Below are positions 33,385 through 44,653 of a DNA stretch of 64,000 nt, in pieces. The stretch comes from Micromonospora sp. WMMD1120 (GTDB lineage: Bacteria > Actinomycetota > Actinomycetes > Mycobacteriales > Micromonosporaceae): assembly GCF_029626235.1 (NCBI RefSeq), contig NZ_JARUBO010000005.1:186001-250000 (forward strand), given 5' to 3'. The notes below the pieces were generated by a model. That model did no database searches and had not been told where the DNA came from. It was given only the letters and a program-made list of their open reading frames with translations. Position numbers and translations under genes: made by a program. How positions within the stretch are numbered: the stretch's first letter is position 1; each line of letters begins with the position of its first letter.

Positions 33385-35373
33385 ATGGACACACAGGTCG
33401 CCGACACGTTGCTGGGCTCGCTGATCGACGGGCGCTACCGCATTCGCGGTCGCGTGGCCCGTGGTGGCATGGCGACCGTTTACACCGCCACCGACGAGCG
33501 TCTTGAGCGCACCGTCGCTGTCAAGATCATTCATCCGACCCAGGCGCCCGAGGCGCGGGCCCGGGTCGCCAACTTCGTGGCGCGGTTCACCGACGAGGCG
33601 AAGACCATCGCCCGGCTGACCCATCCGAACGTGGTGGCGGTCTACGACCAGGGCACGCACGCCGGCCTGCCGTACCTGGTGATGGAGTACGTCCGCGGTC
33701 GCACCCTGCGCGACGTGCTGGCCGAACGACGCCGGCTCAACCCCGACGAGGCGCTGGCCATCGTCGAGCAGATGCTCGCGGCGATCGCCGCCGCACACCG
33801 GGCCGGCCTGGTGCACCGCGACGTCAAACCGGAGAACGTGCTGGTCGCCGAGGCGCCCACCGGTGGCGTCGCCAACCTGGTCGACAGCGTGGTCAAGGTG
33901 GCCGACTTCGGTCTGGCCCGGGCGGTCGAGGCGAGCGCGGACGAGGCGCAGGGCAACCAACTGATGGCCACCGTGGCGTACGTCGCCCCGGAGCTGGTCA
34001 CCGAGGGCCGCGCCGATCCGCGTACCGATGTCTACTCGGCCGGCATCGTGCTGTTCGAGATGCTGACCGGCCGGGTGCCGTACGACGGGGACCGCCCGGT
34101 CGACGTCGCCTGGCAGCACGTCGACCGGGACGTACCGATGCCGTCCACGCTGGTGCCCGGCCTGCCGTCGGTCCTCGACGACCTGGTGCAGCGGGCGACC
34201 CGGCGCGATCCCGCCGCACGACCCGCGGACGCCGGCGCCCTGCTGGCCGAGGTGCAGGTGGCCCGGGACCGCCTGGGCGACGCCAACAGCCACACCGCGG
34301 TGCTCCGGCCGGTGAGTGGGCCGCCGCCGCTCGACCAGCCGACGATGATGGTCGCGACGGTCCGACCGCCCGACCGCCCGGCCTGGGCCCGCCTGCCGGA
34401 GGGGGCCAGCAGCCAGGGGGCGGGGCGGCGGCGGGCCAACCCGGGTGCGGCCGAGGGTCTGGCCGCCCGGTTCGCCGAGTTCCGCAGTTCCGTGCTGGGC
34501 AATCCGCGTGGCCGGCTGGCCGTCGCGGCAGTGGTGGTGGCGCTGGGTCTGGTGGCCGCCGTCGGCGGCTGGTGGTTCGGCGTCGGCCGTTACACGGCCA
34601 CCCCGCAGCTGGTGAGCCTGAGCAAGGCCGAGGCGCAGGCGCAGGCCGACCGCGCCGGGCTCCTCCTGAAGTACGCGGAGCCGCGTTTCGACGAGAAGGC
34701 CCCGAAGGACAGCGTGCTCGGGCAGAGCCCGGCGTCCGCTGCCAAGATCCTCAAGGGCGGCACGATCACCCTGACCCTGTCGCTCGGCCCGGAGCGCTTC
34801 CCCGTGCCGGACGTCATCGGCAAGGAGTACGAGCTGGCCGAGGCGGACCTGGTCAACGTGAAGCTGGTGGTGGTCAAGGGCACCGCCCGCTACGACGACA
34901 CCCTGCCGTCGGGGGTCGTGCTGGACAGCTCCCCCAAGGTGGGCACCGAGGTCAAACCGGGCACGAAGATCACCCTCATCCTCAGCCGGGGCAGGGCGCC
35001 GGTGACGGTGCCGAACCTGGTCGGCAAGAGCCTGACCGAGGCCCGGGCCACGCTCGCCCAGCTCAACCTGGTGCTCGCGGAGACCTACAAGGACTCCGAC
35101 AAGCCGAAGGACGAGATCCTCGGCCAGAGCCCGGCCGACGGCGCGGGCGTGGAGAAGGGCACCCAGGTCAAGCTGGACGTCAGCAAGGGCCCACCGCTGG
35201 CCGTGCTGCCCCGGGTGATCGACCTGCCCTGTCAGCAGGCCAAGCAGTTGCTGGAGAGCCAGGGCTACCCGGTGACGGTGGCGGTCAACCCGAACGCCGT
35301 GGTCCGGATCCAGGCCCCCGGCGAGAATTCGCAGGTGCCGCCGGGCACCCCGGTCGTCATCACGTGTTTCTGA
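33385..35373 (+). CDS. pknL: PknL-like Ser/Thr protein kinase with four PASTA domains
   Basis: A 662-residue membrane kinase. The kinase domain (about 12-285) has GRVARGGMATVY, VAVKIIHP, VHRDVKPENVL and VADFGLA, so all catalytic elements are present. A Pro/Ala-rich juxtamembrane stretch leads to one helix near 375-395 (LAVAAVVVALGLVAAVGGWW). Four extracytoplasmic PASTA repeats follow, the last ending in a lone terminal Cys-Phe. PASTA domains bind muropeptides or lipid II, linking wall state to phosphorylation. M. tuberculosis PknL itself lacks PASTA domains, so the orthology is by locus and catalytic domain rather than architecture. Confidence 0.9.
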   Translation: MDTQVADTLLGSLIDGRYRIRGRVARGGMATVYTATDERLERTVAVKIIHPTQAPEARARVANFVARFTDEAKTIARLTHPNVVAVYDQGTHAGLPYLVMEYVRGRTLRDVLAERRRLNPDEALAIVEQMLAAIAAAHRAGLVHRDVKPENVLVAEAPTGGVANLVDSVVKVADFGLARAVEASADEAQGNQLMATVAYVAPELVTEGRADPRTDVYSAGIVLFEMLTGRVPYDGDRPVDVAWQHVDRDVPMPSTLVPGLPSVLDDLVQRATRRDPAARPADAGALLAEVQVARDRLGDANSHTAVLRPVSGPPPLDQPTMMVATVRPPDRPAWARLPEGASSQGAGRRRANPGAAEGLAARFAEFRSSVLGNPRGRLAVAAVVVALGLVAAVGGWWFGVGRYTATPQLVSLSKAEAQAQADRAGLLLKYAEPRFDEKAPKDSVLGQSPASAAKILKGGTITLTLSLGPERFPVPDVIGKEYELAEADLVNVKLVVVKGTARYDDTLPSGVVLDSSPKVGTEVKPGTKITLILSRGRAPVTVPNLVGKSLTEARATLAQLNLVLAETYKDSDKPKDEILGQSPADGAGVEKGTQVKLDVSKGPPLAVLPRVIDLPCQQAKQLLESQGYPVTVAVNPNAVVRIQAPGENSQVPPGTPVVITCF

Positions 35374-36239
35374 TGCCGGCGATCCAGTCGCGGCCGGTGG
35401 GCGCACACGCCCCCACCTCGGGCGGGTTGGCGAAGGCCACCCTGCCGTACGCCGACGCGACCGGCGCCCGGGTGGTGCAGGTCTACGTCTCCAACTCGCG
35501 GGGCTGGGCGCTGCCCGCCGGTGACCCCGGACAGGACGCCCTGTTCCGGGACGGTTGCGCCGAGCGGGGCATCCCCGCGTACATCCACGCCTCGCTGCTG
35601 GTCAACCTCGGTTCCCCGACAGCGGCCACTGTCGAGAGGTCGGCCCAGACACTGGAGCACGCGCTGCGTCGGGGCGTGGCGATCGGCGCCCGCGCGGTGG
35701 TCTTCCACGCGGGCAGCTCGGTGGACGAGGGGCACGCCGAGGCCGCGATGCGGCAGGTCCGCGAGGAGTTGCTGCCGCTGCTCGACTGGGCCGCCGACGC
35801 GGGCGGGCCGATGCTGCTGGTCGAGCCGAGCGCGGGCGGCGGCCGGTCGCTCGCGTCCCGGGTCGAGCAGCTCGGGCCCTACCTGGACGCGGTGGACCGG
35901 CATCCGATGCTCGGCGTCTGCTTCGACACCTGCCACGCCTGGGCGGCCGGTCACGACCTGGCGGCCGAGGGTGGCATGACGGCGACCCTGGACACGCTGG
36001 TCGCCACGGTCGGCGCGGACCGGTTGCGGCTGGTGCACGCCAACGACTCGAAGGATCTCTGCGGCTCAACCCGGGACCGGCACGAGAACATCGGCAAGGG
36101 CACCATCGGTGAGCCCGCCTTCGCCGAGCTGATGGCGCATCCCGCCACCGACGGCGTTCCCGTCGTGGTGGAAACCCCGAGTGAGAAGCAGCTCGGCCAC
36201 GCGGCCGACATCCAAACCCTAACCCGCCTCTCCCCCTGA
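35373..36239 (+). CDS. nfo: Deoxyribonuclease IV (endonuclease IV, AP endonuclease)
   Basis: A 288-residue TIM-barrel AP endonuclease. Zinc ligands are seen in VFHAGSS, LLVEPSAG, GVCFDTCHAWAAG, RLVHANDSKD and DRHENIGKGTIG, in the standard order of Nfo. It cuts DNA 5' of abasic sites in base-excision repair. The ATG shares one base with the kinase stop (TGATG), so it is translated with it. No regulatory link is obvious beyond that. It ends before a family B palindrome. Confidence 0.94.
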   Translation: MPAIQSRPVGAHAPTSGGLAKATLPYADATGARVVQVYVSNSRGWALPAGDPGQDALFRDGCAERGIPAYIHASLLVNLGSPTAATVERSAQTLEHALRRGVAIGARAVVFHAGSSVDEGHAEAAMRQVREELLPLLDWAADAGGPMLLVEPSAGGGRSLASRVEQLGPYLDAVDRHPMLGVCFDTCHAWAAGHDLAAEGGMTATLDTLVATVGADRLRLVHANDSKDLCGSTRDRHENIGKGTIGEPAFAELMAHPATDGVPVVVETPSEKQLGHAADIQTLTRLSP

Positions 36240-36280
36240 CCCCCACACCCAACCCTGTCCCTGGCCCCCGTCCGGCCCTA

Positions 36281-36353
36281 GCCCCGGTTGATCATGAAGT
36301 TGTGGCCACGACACGCCGGCGCGAGTGGCCATAACTTCATGATCAACCGGGGC
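36281..36353. repeat. Family B palindrome, copy 2 (28-base arms)
   Basis: Left arm 36281-36308 and right arm 36326-36353 are complementary at 27 of 28 positions, the exception being a possible G-U pair. They include GGTTGATCATGAAGTT and AACTTCATGATCAACC. The 17-base loop contains CGACACGCCGGCGCGAG. G-rich repeats of about 12 bp follow (36351-36400). It lies between convergent nfo and the threonine aldolase gene. Confidence 0.9.
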
Positions 36354-36416
36354 CAGGGCTGGGGCCAGGCGGGGGGCCAGGCGGGGGGCCAGGCCGGGGG
36401 GGCAGCGGGGGTGGGG

Positions 36417-37448
36417 TTATCTGGCGCTCAGGATGGGGGGGAGGACTTGTAGGGCTCGGTTGATGTCGGCGTCGGTGAGGCCCAGATGGGTGACCAGGCG
36501 GGCGGTACGGGGGCCGAGCACCGAGATCAGCACACCTTCCGCTCGGGCGGCGGCGGCGAGCGTGCGGGCGTCCAGGACGTGCTTGGTCAGGTCCAGCGCG
36601 ACCAGGTTGGTGCGGACCGTGCTGGCGAGCACGCCGAACGGCGCGACCGCCTCGGCCAGTCGGGCCGCCCGCGCGTGGTCGTCCGCCAGTCGGTCGATGT
36701 GGTGCGCGAGCGCGTACCGGCCGGCGGCGGCGAGGATGCCGGCCTGACGCATGCCACCGCCCATCCGCTTGCGGATCATCCGGGCTCGTTCGATCTTCTC
36801 CGAGCTGCCCACGACAAGCGAGCCGACCGGCGCGCCGAGCCCCTTGGAGAGGCACACGGAGAGCGTGTCGAAGAGCCGACCGTACTCGATGAGCGGCACC
36901 CCGTCGGCGACGTGCGCGTGCCAGATCCGGGCGCCGTCGCAGTGCAGCGCGAGACCCGCGTCGTCGGCGACCTCGCGCAGGTCCCGCAGGGTGGCCAGCG
37001 GGATCACCCCACCGCCCCGGCGGTTGTGGGTCTGCTCGACGGCGATCGCGCGGGTGGGGACGGCGAAGTATCCGTCCGGCCGGATCATCCCGGCCACGAC
37101 CTCCGGGTCGATGTCCGCGCCGACCGCCGGCCAGGTCCGCGAGGAGATTCCGCCGTACGCGGCCGCGGCCCCGATCTCGTACGTGACGACGTGCGCGTCG
37201 GCGTCGCAGAGCAGCTCGTCGCCGGGCGGCACCAACAGCTGCAGAGCGATCTGGTTGGCCATCGACCCGCTCGGGGCGAACAGCGCGGCCTCGTGCCCGA
37301 ACAGCGCGGCGACCTCGGCTTCGAGGGCGTTGACTGTCGGGTCCTCGCCGTAGACGTCGTCACCGACCTCGGCGGTGGCCATCGCCTCGCGCATCCCGGC
37401 GGTGGGCCGGGTCACCGTGTCGGACCGGAGATCAACGAGGTCAGCCAC
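36417..37448 (-). CDS. ltaE: Low-specificity L-threonine aldolase
   Basis: A 343-residue PLP fold-type I enzyme that splits threonine (and allo-threonine) to glycine and acetaldehyde. Markers: [18 protein letters not shown] at the N-terminus, [24 protein letters not shown] with the PLP-contacting Asp, and the PLP lysine in [17 protein letters not shown] at 37448 follows GGGAGGA. The frame can be extended to 37505, but that would overlap aroG. It follows aroG by 49 bases and may share its transcript. Confidence 0.92.
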   Translation of the reverse strand: MADLVDLRSDTVTRPTAGMREAMATAEVGDDVYGEDPTVNALEAEVAALFGHEAALFAPSGSMANQIALQLLVPPGDELLCDADAHVVTYEIGAAAAYGGISSRTWPAVGADIDPEVVAGMIRPDGYFAVPTRAIAVEQTHNRRGGGVIPLATLRDLREVADDAGLALHCDGARIWHAHVADGVPLIEYGRLFDTLSVCLSKGLGAPVGSLVVGSSEKIERARMIRKRMGGGMRQAGILAAAGRYALAHHIDRLADDHARAARLAEAVAPFGVLASTVRTNLVALDLTKHVLDARTLAAAARAEGVLISVLGPRTARLVTHLGLTDADINRALQVLPPILSAR

Positions 37449-37497
37449 TGTCCTCCCTTCGGCTGCCGACCGCGGGCTCGCAAGCTCACTCCTCGCG

Positions 37498-39508
<2,011 letters not shown>

Positions 39509-39630
39509 GATCACCTTTTCGTCGTCGGTGTCGAGATGTGCCGAGCCGCGAGTCTGCCATATCGGGCCTACCGATCCCAACGGCGGCGGCCCGGCCGACG
39601 CTGGGCGTCGACCGGGCCGCTGCGGCACGG

Positions 39631-39661
39631 GCGGGAAGGGGCGGTGCGGGCCCCTTCCCGC
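39631..39661 (-). terminator. Hairpin downstream of the chitinase gene
   Basis: GCGGGAAGGGGC (39631-39642) pairs with GCCCCTTCCCGC (39650-39661), a 12-bp stem with a 7-base loop, 27 bases after the chitinase stop. A second weaker GC hairpin lies at 39583-39620. Confidence 0.7.
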
Positions 39662-39688
39662 CGTGTGGGTGGTGCGTCGGCCCTCGGC

Positions 39689-41305
39689 TCAGCCGAGACC
39701 GCCCCTGATGGCGCTGATCAGCTCACCGTTGCTGGTGTCACCGGAGAGCTCCCAGAAGAACGCGCCACCGAGGCCCTGGTTGTTCGCGTACGTCATCTTG
39801 CCGTTGATGGTCGACGGGGTGTCGTAGCTCCACCAGTTGCTGCCGCACTTGGCGTACGCGGTGCCGGCGATCGTGCCGGTGGCCGGGCAGGTGTTCTTGA
39901 GGACCTTGTAGTCCTCGATGCCCGCCTCGTAGGTGCCCGGCGCCGCGCCGGTGGCGGTGCCACCCGGAGCGGCCTGGGTGACGCCGGTCCAGCCCCGGCC
40001 GTAGAAGCCGATGCCGAGCAGCAGCTTGTTGGCCGGGATGCCCTTGCTCTTGAGTTTCTGGATCGCCGCGTCGGAGTTGAAGCCCTGCTGCGGGATGCCG
40101 GTGTACGACGTCAGCGGCGAGTGCGGGGCGGTCGGGCCCTGCGCGTTGAACGCGCCGAAGTAGTCGTAGGTCATCGGCATCAGCCAGTTGAGGTTGCCGA
40201 TCGCGCCGGCGTAGTCGGTGGCGTCGATCTTGCCGCCGTTGCTGCCGTCCGCGGTGATGGCGGCGGTGACCAGGGCACTGGACCCGAACTTCGACCTAAG
40301 CGCGCCGATCACGTTCTTGAACGCGTTCGGGCCGCTGCTGTCACAGGTCAGACCGCAGGCGTTCGGGTACTCCCAGTCGACGTCGATGCCGTCGAAGACG
40401 TCCGCCCAGCGCGGGTCCTCGACCAGGTTGTAGCAGCTGTCGGCGAACGCGGCCGGGTTCTGCGCGGCCTGGGTGAAGCCGCCGGACCAGGTCCAGCCGC
40501 CGAACGACCAGATCACCTTGAGGTGCGGGTTCAGCCGCTTGAGCTTGCGCAGCTGGTTGAAGCTGCCGCGCAGCGGCTGGTCCCAGGTGTCGGCGACGCC
40601 GTCGACGCTCTCCGCCGCGGTGTACGCCTTCTCGTAGTCGGCGTAGCTGTCACCGATCGAGCAGCGGCCACCGGTGGTGTTGCCGAAGGCGTACAGGATG
40701 TGGGTGAGCTTGGCGGCCGAGCCGCTGGTCTGGATGTTCTTGACGTGGTAGTTGCGCCCGTAGACACCCCACTCGGCGAAGTAGCCGACGACCTTCTTGC
40801 CGCCGGTGTTCGGCGGCGGGGTGGTCGGTGGCGGGGTCGTCGGCGGCGGCGTGGTCGGCGGGGTGGTGGTCGGTGGCGTCGTGGTCGGCGGGCTGGTCGG
40901 GGTGCCGCCGCCGCACGCCGCCCCGTTGATGGTGCAGTTCAGCGGCGCCTTGAAGGCGCCGGTGCCGTTGTAGCCCCAGCTGAACGAGGCGCCGGGGGCG
41001 ATCGGGCCACCCCAGCTCTTCTTGACCGCGACGTAGTGGTTGCCGCTGCTGGTCACGTCGGCGTCCCAGGCGCTGCTGATCGTGGTGCCGGAGGGCAGGT
41101 CGAACTCGATGCGCCAGGTGCTGACGGCGGCACTCGAACCGTTGGTGATGGTCACCCTCGTCTCGTGACCGGTCCCCCAGTCCTGTGCCCTGGTGAACGT
41201 GGTGGTGACACTGCCGGCACCGAACGCGCCCGTCACCGGCACCGCCGCGGCGGCGAGGGCGACCACGGCACCGGCCCAGAGGGCCCGGCGGAGCGATCTT
41301 TTCAT
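39689..41305 (-). CDS. Secreted chitinase: CBM2 + Thr/Pro linker + GH18
   Basis: A 538-residue exported glycoside hydrolase. Signal peptide (MKRSLRRALWAGAVVALAAA...), CBM2 carbohydrate-binding domain at about 31-132 with two cysteines near its ends, a Thr-Pro linker (about 133-168), then a GH18 catalytic barrel. The GH18 signature DGIDVDWEYP holds the catalytic Glu near residue 310. SFGGWTWSGGF is the second GH18 motif. It should degrade chitin in the medium. Upstream is a palindromic box, GGAAACTTTCC. No partner gene is linked; the next plus-strand gene is unrelated. Confidence 0.94.
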   Translation of the reverse strand: MKRSLRRALWAGAVVALAAAAVPVTGAFGAGSVTTTFTRAQDWGTGHETRVTITNGSSAAVSTWRIEFDLPSGTTISSAWDADVTSSGNHYVAVKKSWGGPIAPGASFSWGYNGTGAFKAPLNCTINGAACGGGTPTSPPTTTPPTTTPPTTPPPTTPPPTTPPPNTGGKKVVGYFAEWGVYGRNYHVKNIQTSGSAAKLTHILYAFGNTTGGRCSIGDSYADYEKAYTAAESVDGVADTWDQPLRGSFNQLRKLKRLNPHLKVIWSFGGWTWSGGFTQAAQNPAAFADSCYNLVEDPRWADVFDGIDVDWEYPNACGLTCDSSGPNAFKNVIGALRSKFGSSALVTAAITADGSNGGKIDATDYAGAIGNLNWLMPMTYDYFGAFNAQGPTAPHSPLTSYTGIPQQGFNSDAAIQKLKSKGIPANKLLLGIGFYGRGWTGVTQAAPGGTATGAAPGTYEAGIEDYKVLKNTCPATGTIAGTAYAKCGSNWWSYDTPSTINGKMTYANNQGLGGAFFWELSGDTSNGELISAIRGGLG

Positions 41306-41323
41306 GAGGCGTCTCCCGAACTG

Positions 41324-41341
41324 TTAGGAAACTTTCCAAAA
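41324..41341 (-). promoter_or_regulatory. Candidate operator of the chitinase gene (TTAGGAAACTTTCCAAAA)
   Basis: A near-perfect inverted repeat, GGAAA-C-TTTCC with extended TT/AA ends, 19-36 bases before the chitinase ATG. Its AT-rich, symmetric form stands out from the GC-rich surroundings and overlaps the expected 5' leader. Regulator unknown. Confidence 0.55.
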
Positions 41342-41506
41342 GAGATGCTGAGACGGTACTCACACCGTCATCAGTTCGTCAAGATGCGCATGTTTCGATT
41401 TCCCCTGGTGCACGGAGCGCTGATCGCCGCCGGCCGCGGACCCACCGCCGCCACCGGTGGCCCGCCCGTTCCGGGCACGCGACCGGCCGACGCGTAGCCT
41501 CGTCCC

Positions 41507-41998
41507 ATGACCGTGTTCGACATCCCCATCGATGCCCTCGACGGCGGCCCCGCCGACCTGGCCCGCCACCGCGGCCGGGCGCTCCTGATCGTGAACGTGG
41601 CCTCCCGCTGCGGCCTGACCCCGCAGTACGCCGGCCTCCAGGCGCTCGCCGACGCGTACGCCGACCGCGGCCTGGTGGTGCTCGGCGTGCCGTGCAACCA
41701 GTTCGCCGGGCAGGAGCCGGGCAGCGCCGCCGAGATCAGCGAGTTCTGCCAGGTCAACTACGGCGTCACCTTCCCGCTCACCGAGAAGGTCGACGTCAAC
41801 GGCCCGGACCGGCACCCGCTCTACACCGCGCTCGTGGACACCCCGGACGCCGACGGGCACGCCGGGGACGTCCGGTGGAACTTCGAGAAGTTCCTCGTCG
41901 CCCCGGACGGCACTGTCGCCGCCCGCTTCGCCCCCACCGTCGATCCGCAGTCCGACGACCTCCGCACGGCCGTCGAGAAGGTCCTCCCCGCCGCCTGA
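41507..41998 (+). CDS. Glutathione peroxidase family thiol peroxidase
   Basis: A 163-residue peroxidase of the GPx fold. The catalytic Cys is in NVASRCGLTPQY (near residue 36). The Gln of FAGQEPG and the Trp-Asn of WNFEKF complete the catalytic set. Cys in GVPCNQF and EFCQVNYG could serve as the resolving cysteine, so it probably uses thioredoxin or mycothiol-linked reductants, since actinobacteria generally lack glutathione. It is cytoplasmic. It diverges from the chitinase gene across about 200 bases. Confidence 0.92.
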   Translation: MTVFDIPIDALDGGPADLARHRGRALLIVNVASRCGLTPQYAGLQALADAYADRGLVVLGVPCNQFAGQEPGSAAEISEFCQVNYGVTFPLTEKVDVNGPDRHPLYTALVDTPDADGHAGDVRWNFEKFLVAPDGTVAARFAPTVDPQSDDLRTAVEKVLPAA

Positions 41999-42168
41999 GC
42001 CCGCCGCCTGAGCCCGCCGAGCGGGCGCGTCGTGTCGTCGACGGCGCGACGGCCACGGCGAAACCTCTTGATCAACACGCCGGACCGACCGGCCGGTGGC
42101 CGGTCGGGCCGTAGGTTGGACGGGATGGGTCCGGAATGCGTCGCGGGTGGACGGAGTTGGCAACGGGC

Positions 42169-42843
42169 ATGACAACTGTGGGACTGATCGGCAGTGGCCA
42201 CATCGGCGGCACCGTCGCCCGGCTGGCCGTGGCCGCCGGCTACGACGTGGTGCTGAGCAACTCACGCGGTCCGGAGACGCTGACGGATCTCGTCGACGAG
42301 TTGGGTGAGCACGCCAGCGCCGGCACCGCCCAGGACGCGGCCCGGGTCGGCGACCTGGTGGTGGTCAGCGTGCCGCTGAAGGCGTACCGCGCGGTGCCCG
42401 TCGAACCACTGGCCGGCAAGGTCGTCATCGACACCAACAACTACTACCCGCAGCGCGACGGGGCCTTCCCGGAGCTGGACTCGGGCGAGATCACCAGCAG
42501 CGAACTGCTCCAGCGGCACCTGCCCGACTCGCGGGTGGTCAAGGTCTTCAACAACATCTACTTCGCTGGCCTGGCCGCGCTGGCCCGGCCGTCCGGCGCC
42601 GCCGACCGCAGCGCGCTCGCCGTCGCCGGTGACGACGCCGCCGCGAAGGCCGAGGTGACGGCCTTCCTGGACCGGATCGGGTACGACGCCGTCGACGTCG
42701 GCCCGCTGGCCGAGGGGTGGCGCTACCAGCCGGACACCCCGGCGTACGGCACGCTCTACTCGGCCACGCCCACCGACTGGGAGCACCCGGCGCCGGGTGA
42801 CGCCGAGAAGCTGCGCGCCGCACTGGCCGCCGCCACCCGTTGA
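42169..42843 (+). CDS. NAD(P)-binding F420/NADP oxidoreductase-like protein
   Basis: A 224-residue protein with an N-terminal Rossmann motif GLIGSGHIGGTVARLA and SNSRGPETL, then DLVVVSVPLKAY and VVIDTNNYYPQRDG. VVKVFNNI is typical of the family of NADPH-dependent F420 reductases. The C-terminal half lacks a membrane anchor. It might shuttle electrons between NADP and F420, but many paralogues have other substrates, so only the family is called. ATG at 42169 begins MTTVGLIG. It faces the GT87 gene with a 28-base gap. Confidence 0.8.
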   Translation: MTTVGLIGSGHIGGTVARLAVAAGYDVVLSNSRGPETLTDLVDELGEHASAGTAQDAARVGDLVVVSVPLKAYRAVPVEPLAGKVVIDTNNYYPQRDGAFPELDSGEITSSELLQRHLPDSRVVKVFNNIYFAGLAALARPSGAADRSALAVAGDDAAAKAEVTAFLDRIGYDAVDVGPLAEGWRYQPDTPAYGTLYSATPTDWEHPAPGDAEKLRAALAAATR

Positions 42844-42871
42844 GCACCGCCGCCGCCCCTCCGGCAGCCGC

Positions 42872-44473
42872 CTACCGGCTGGTCGTACGGAGGGCGGCGG
42901 CGAGTTCGTCGTCGTAGCTGGCGATCGGCCGGCCGTCGGCGGCGTACGCGACAAGTCGCCCCTGGGCCATCGTCGCCGCCCGGAACGAGAACGTCCGGGT
43001 GCCCGGATAGGCGGCGAGCAGCGGGATGCTCCGGGGCGCCCCGCCCGGCGCGGAGTAGTACTCCAGGCGGGTCACCGCCGCGGAGACCACGCCGTTGACC
43101 CGCACCTTGGTCTTCTCCGCGCGGGTGCCGAAGGTCACCGGCGCGTCGGTGGCGTACCGGGCGCACTCGGCCGGCCCGCGGCAGACGAAGAAGTACCGGG
43201 GGTTGACCACGTCGTCAATGGTGTACGCCTTGAAGGTCGGGTCGGCGCCCGCCGGCAGCGGCTGCACGGCGAAGAAGGCGACCGCCACGGTGGCCGTGAC
43301 GCCCACCCGCAGCCACGCCCGCCCGGCGGTGGGCCGCCTGCTCGTACGCCGGGCGGCGACGGCTACCCCGCCGAAGCCGACCAGGCACAGCAGGCCCACG
43401 CCCACGGCGCGGGCGTTCTCGAAGAGGAACTGCACGCCGGGTCGGGTCGAGATCGGACTGAGCACCGCGCCCAGCGAGACCACCATGGCGGCGAGCAGCG
43501 CCGCACCGCCAACCCGCTGGGCGACCCCGGACGCGCCGATCAGCAGCATCGCGGCGAGCACCGGCCACACCTGGTGGTGGGTCCAGGACACCGGCGACGC
43601 GGCCACCGTGGCGCAGCCGACGAGCACAACGGCGTGCCCGGGCCGACCGTGCCGCGTCAACTGTCGGGCCCGCAGCAGCGCCACCGCGCAGATCAGCGCC
43701 ACCAGGCCCGCCCAGAGCAGCGGCAGCGTCGACTCGTCCACGCCGACGCGCAGCAACATCCCGTGCACCGACTGGTTGCCCAGCGAGGCCAGGTTGCCGA
43801 TCCGGGAGGTCTGCCGGACGGCCTCGGTCCAGTACGTCCAACTCTCGGTGGGCAGCACGACCGCGCCGAGCCCCGCGCAGGCCAGGAACGTGACCGCTGC
43901 CCGGCCCGCGTCACGGTAGCGCCGGACGGCGAGGAAGTAGACAACGAACAGCAGCGGGGTGAGCTTGATCGCCGCGGCCACCCCGACCAGCGTCCCGCGC
44001 AGCCGGGGCGGCACCAGGCCGATCCCGTCCACCAGGGCCAGCAGCACGATGAAGATGCTGACCTGACCGAAGCGGAGGTTGCTCTGCACCGGCGCGGAGA
44101 GCAGCAGCACGGTGGCCGTCAGCGCCACGACGAGTGGGCGCCGGGACTGTCGGGTGGTCAGCGCGGCGCCGACCGACCCGGCGATGGCGACGACCGCCGC
44201 GCACGTCGCGACCAACCAGATCAGCTGGAGTATGCCCTCGCTGACGGCGGTGATCGGCCACAGCACGAGAGCGGCGAACGGCGGATAGGTGAACGGACCC
44301 CCGTTCTCCGCGACGTACCCGTACAGTGGCCGGCCGGCCCGCAGGTCGGCCAACGCGCCGTAGTAGATGTGCAGGTCGGAGAGGCGATCCGGCCGCCGCA
44401 GGACGAGCACGGCGGAGACCAGCGCGACGACGACGAAGGTCGCCCACGCCAGCGCCACCCGGCGATCCCGCAT
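42872..44473 (-). CDS. GT87-family polyprenol-phosphate-mannose-type membrane glycosyltransferase
   Basis: A 533-residue polytopic protein with about ten helices, matching GT87/DUF2029 mannosyltransferases. The catalytic Asp is probably in DLHIYYGALADLRAGRPLYG near residue 34, with ENGGPFTYPPFAALV just after. A C-terminal extracytoplasmic domain of about 120 residues (after PLPAGADPTFKAYTIDD) is unusual and has two cysteines (FVCRGPAECARY). The family uses polyprenyl-phosphate-sugar donors outside the membrane. The acceptor is unknown. The ATG at 44473 gives a short N-terminus directly before helix 1; a longer frame would overlap the divergent gene. Confidence 0.8.
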   Translation of the reverse strand: MRDRRVALAWATFVVVALVSAVLVLRRPDRLSDLHIYYGALADLRAGRPLYGYVAENGGPFTYPPFAALVLWPITAVSEGILQLIWLVATCAAVVAIAGSVGAALTTRQSRRPLVVALTATVLLLSAPVQSNLRFGQVSIFIVLLALVDGIGLVPPRLRGTLVGVAAAIKLTPLLFVVYFLAVRRYRDAGRAAVTFLACAGLGAVVLPTESWTYWTEAVRQTSRIGNLASLGNQSVHGMLLRVGVDESTLPLLWAGLVALICAVALLRARQLTRHGRPGHAVVLVGCATVAASPVSWTHHQVWPVLAAMLLIGASGVAQRVGGAALLAAMVVSLGAVLSPISTRPGVQFLFENARAVGVGLLCLVGFGGVAVAARRTSRRPTAGRAWLRVGVTATVAVAFFAVQPLPAGADPTFKAYTIDDVVNPRYFFVCRGPAECARYATDAPVTFGTRAEKTKVRVNGVVSAAVTRLEYYSAPGGAPRSIPLLAAYPGTRTFSFRAATMAQGRLVAYAADGRPIASYDDELAAALRTTSR

Positions 44474-44653
44474 CGACCGAGAATAGGCGAACCCGGGGCT
44501 TCCGGTGGTCCCGCGCGACAGTCGGATCGGACGGTAGTCGACGACGACCGGACCTGGAGAAACGCCGGCTCGGCAACTTGCGTCGCAGTCCCGTACACGG
44601 GACCCTTTTTCTCTGGGATGCCGCCCGCTCACCGAACGTGCCCCGGAGGCGAC

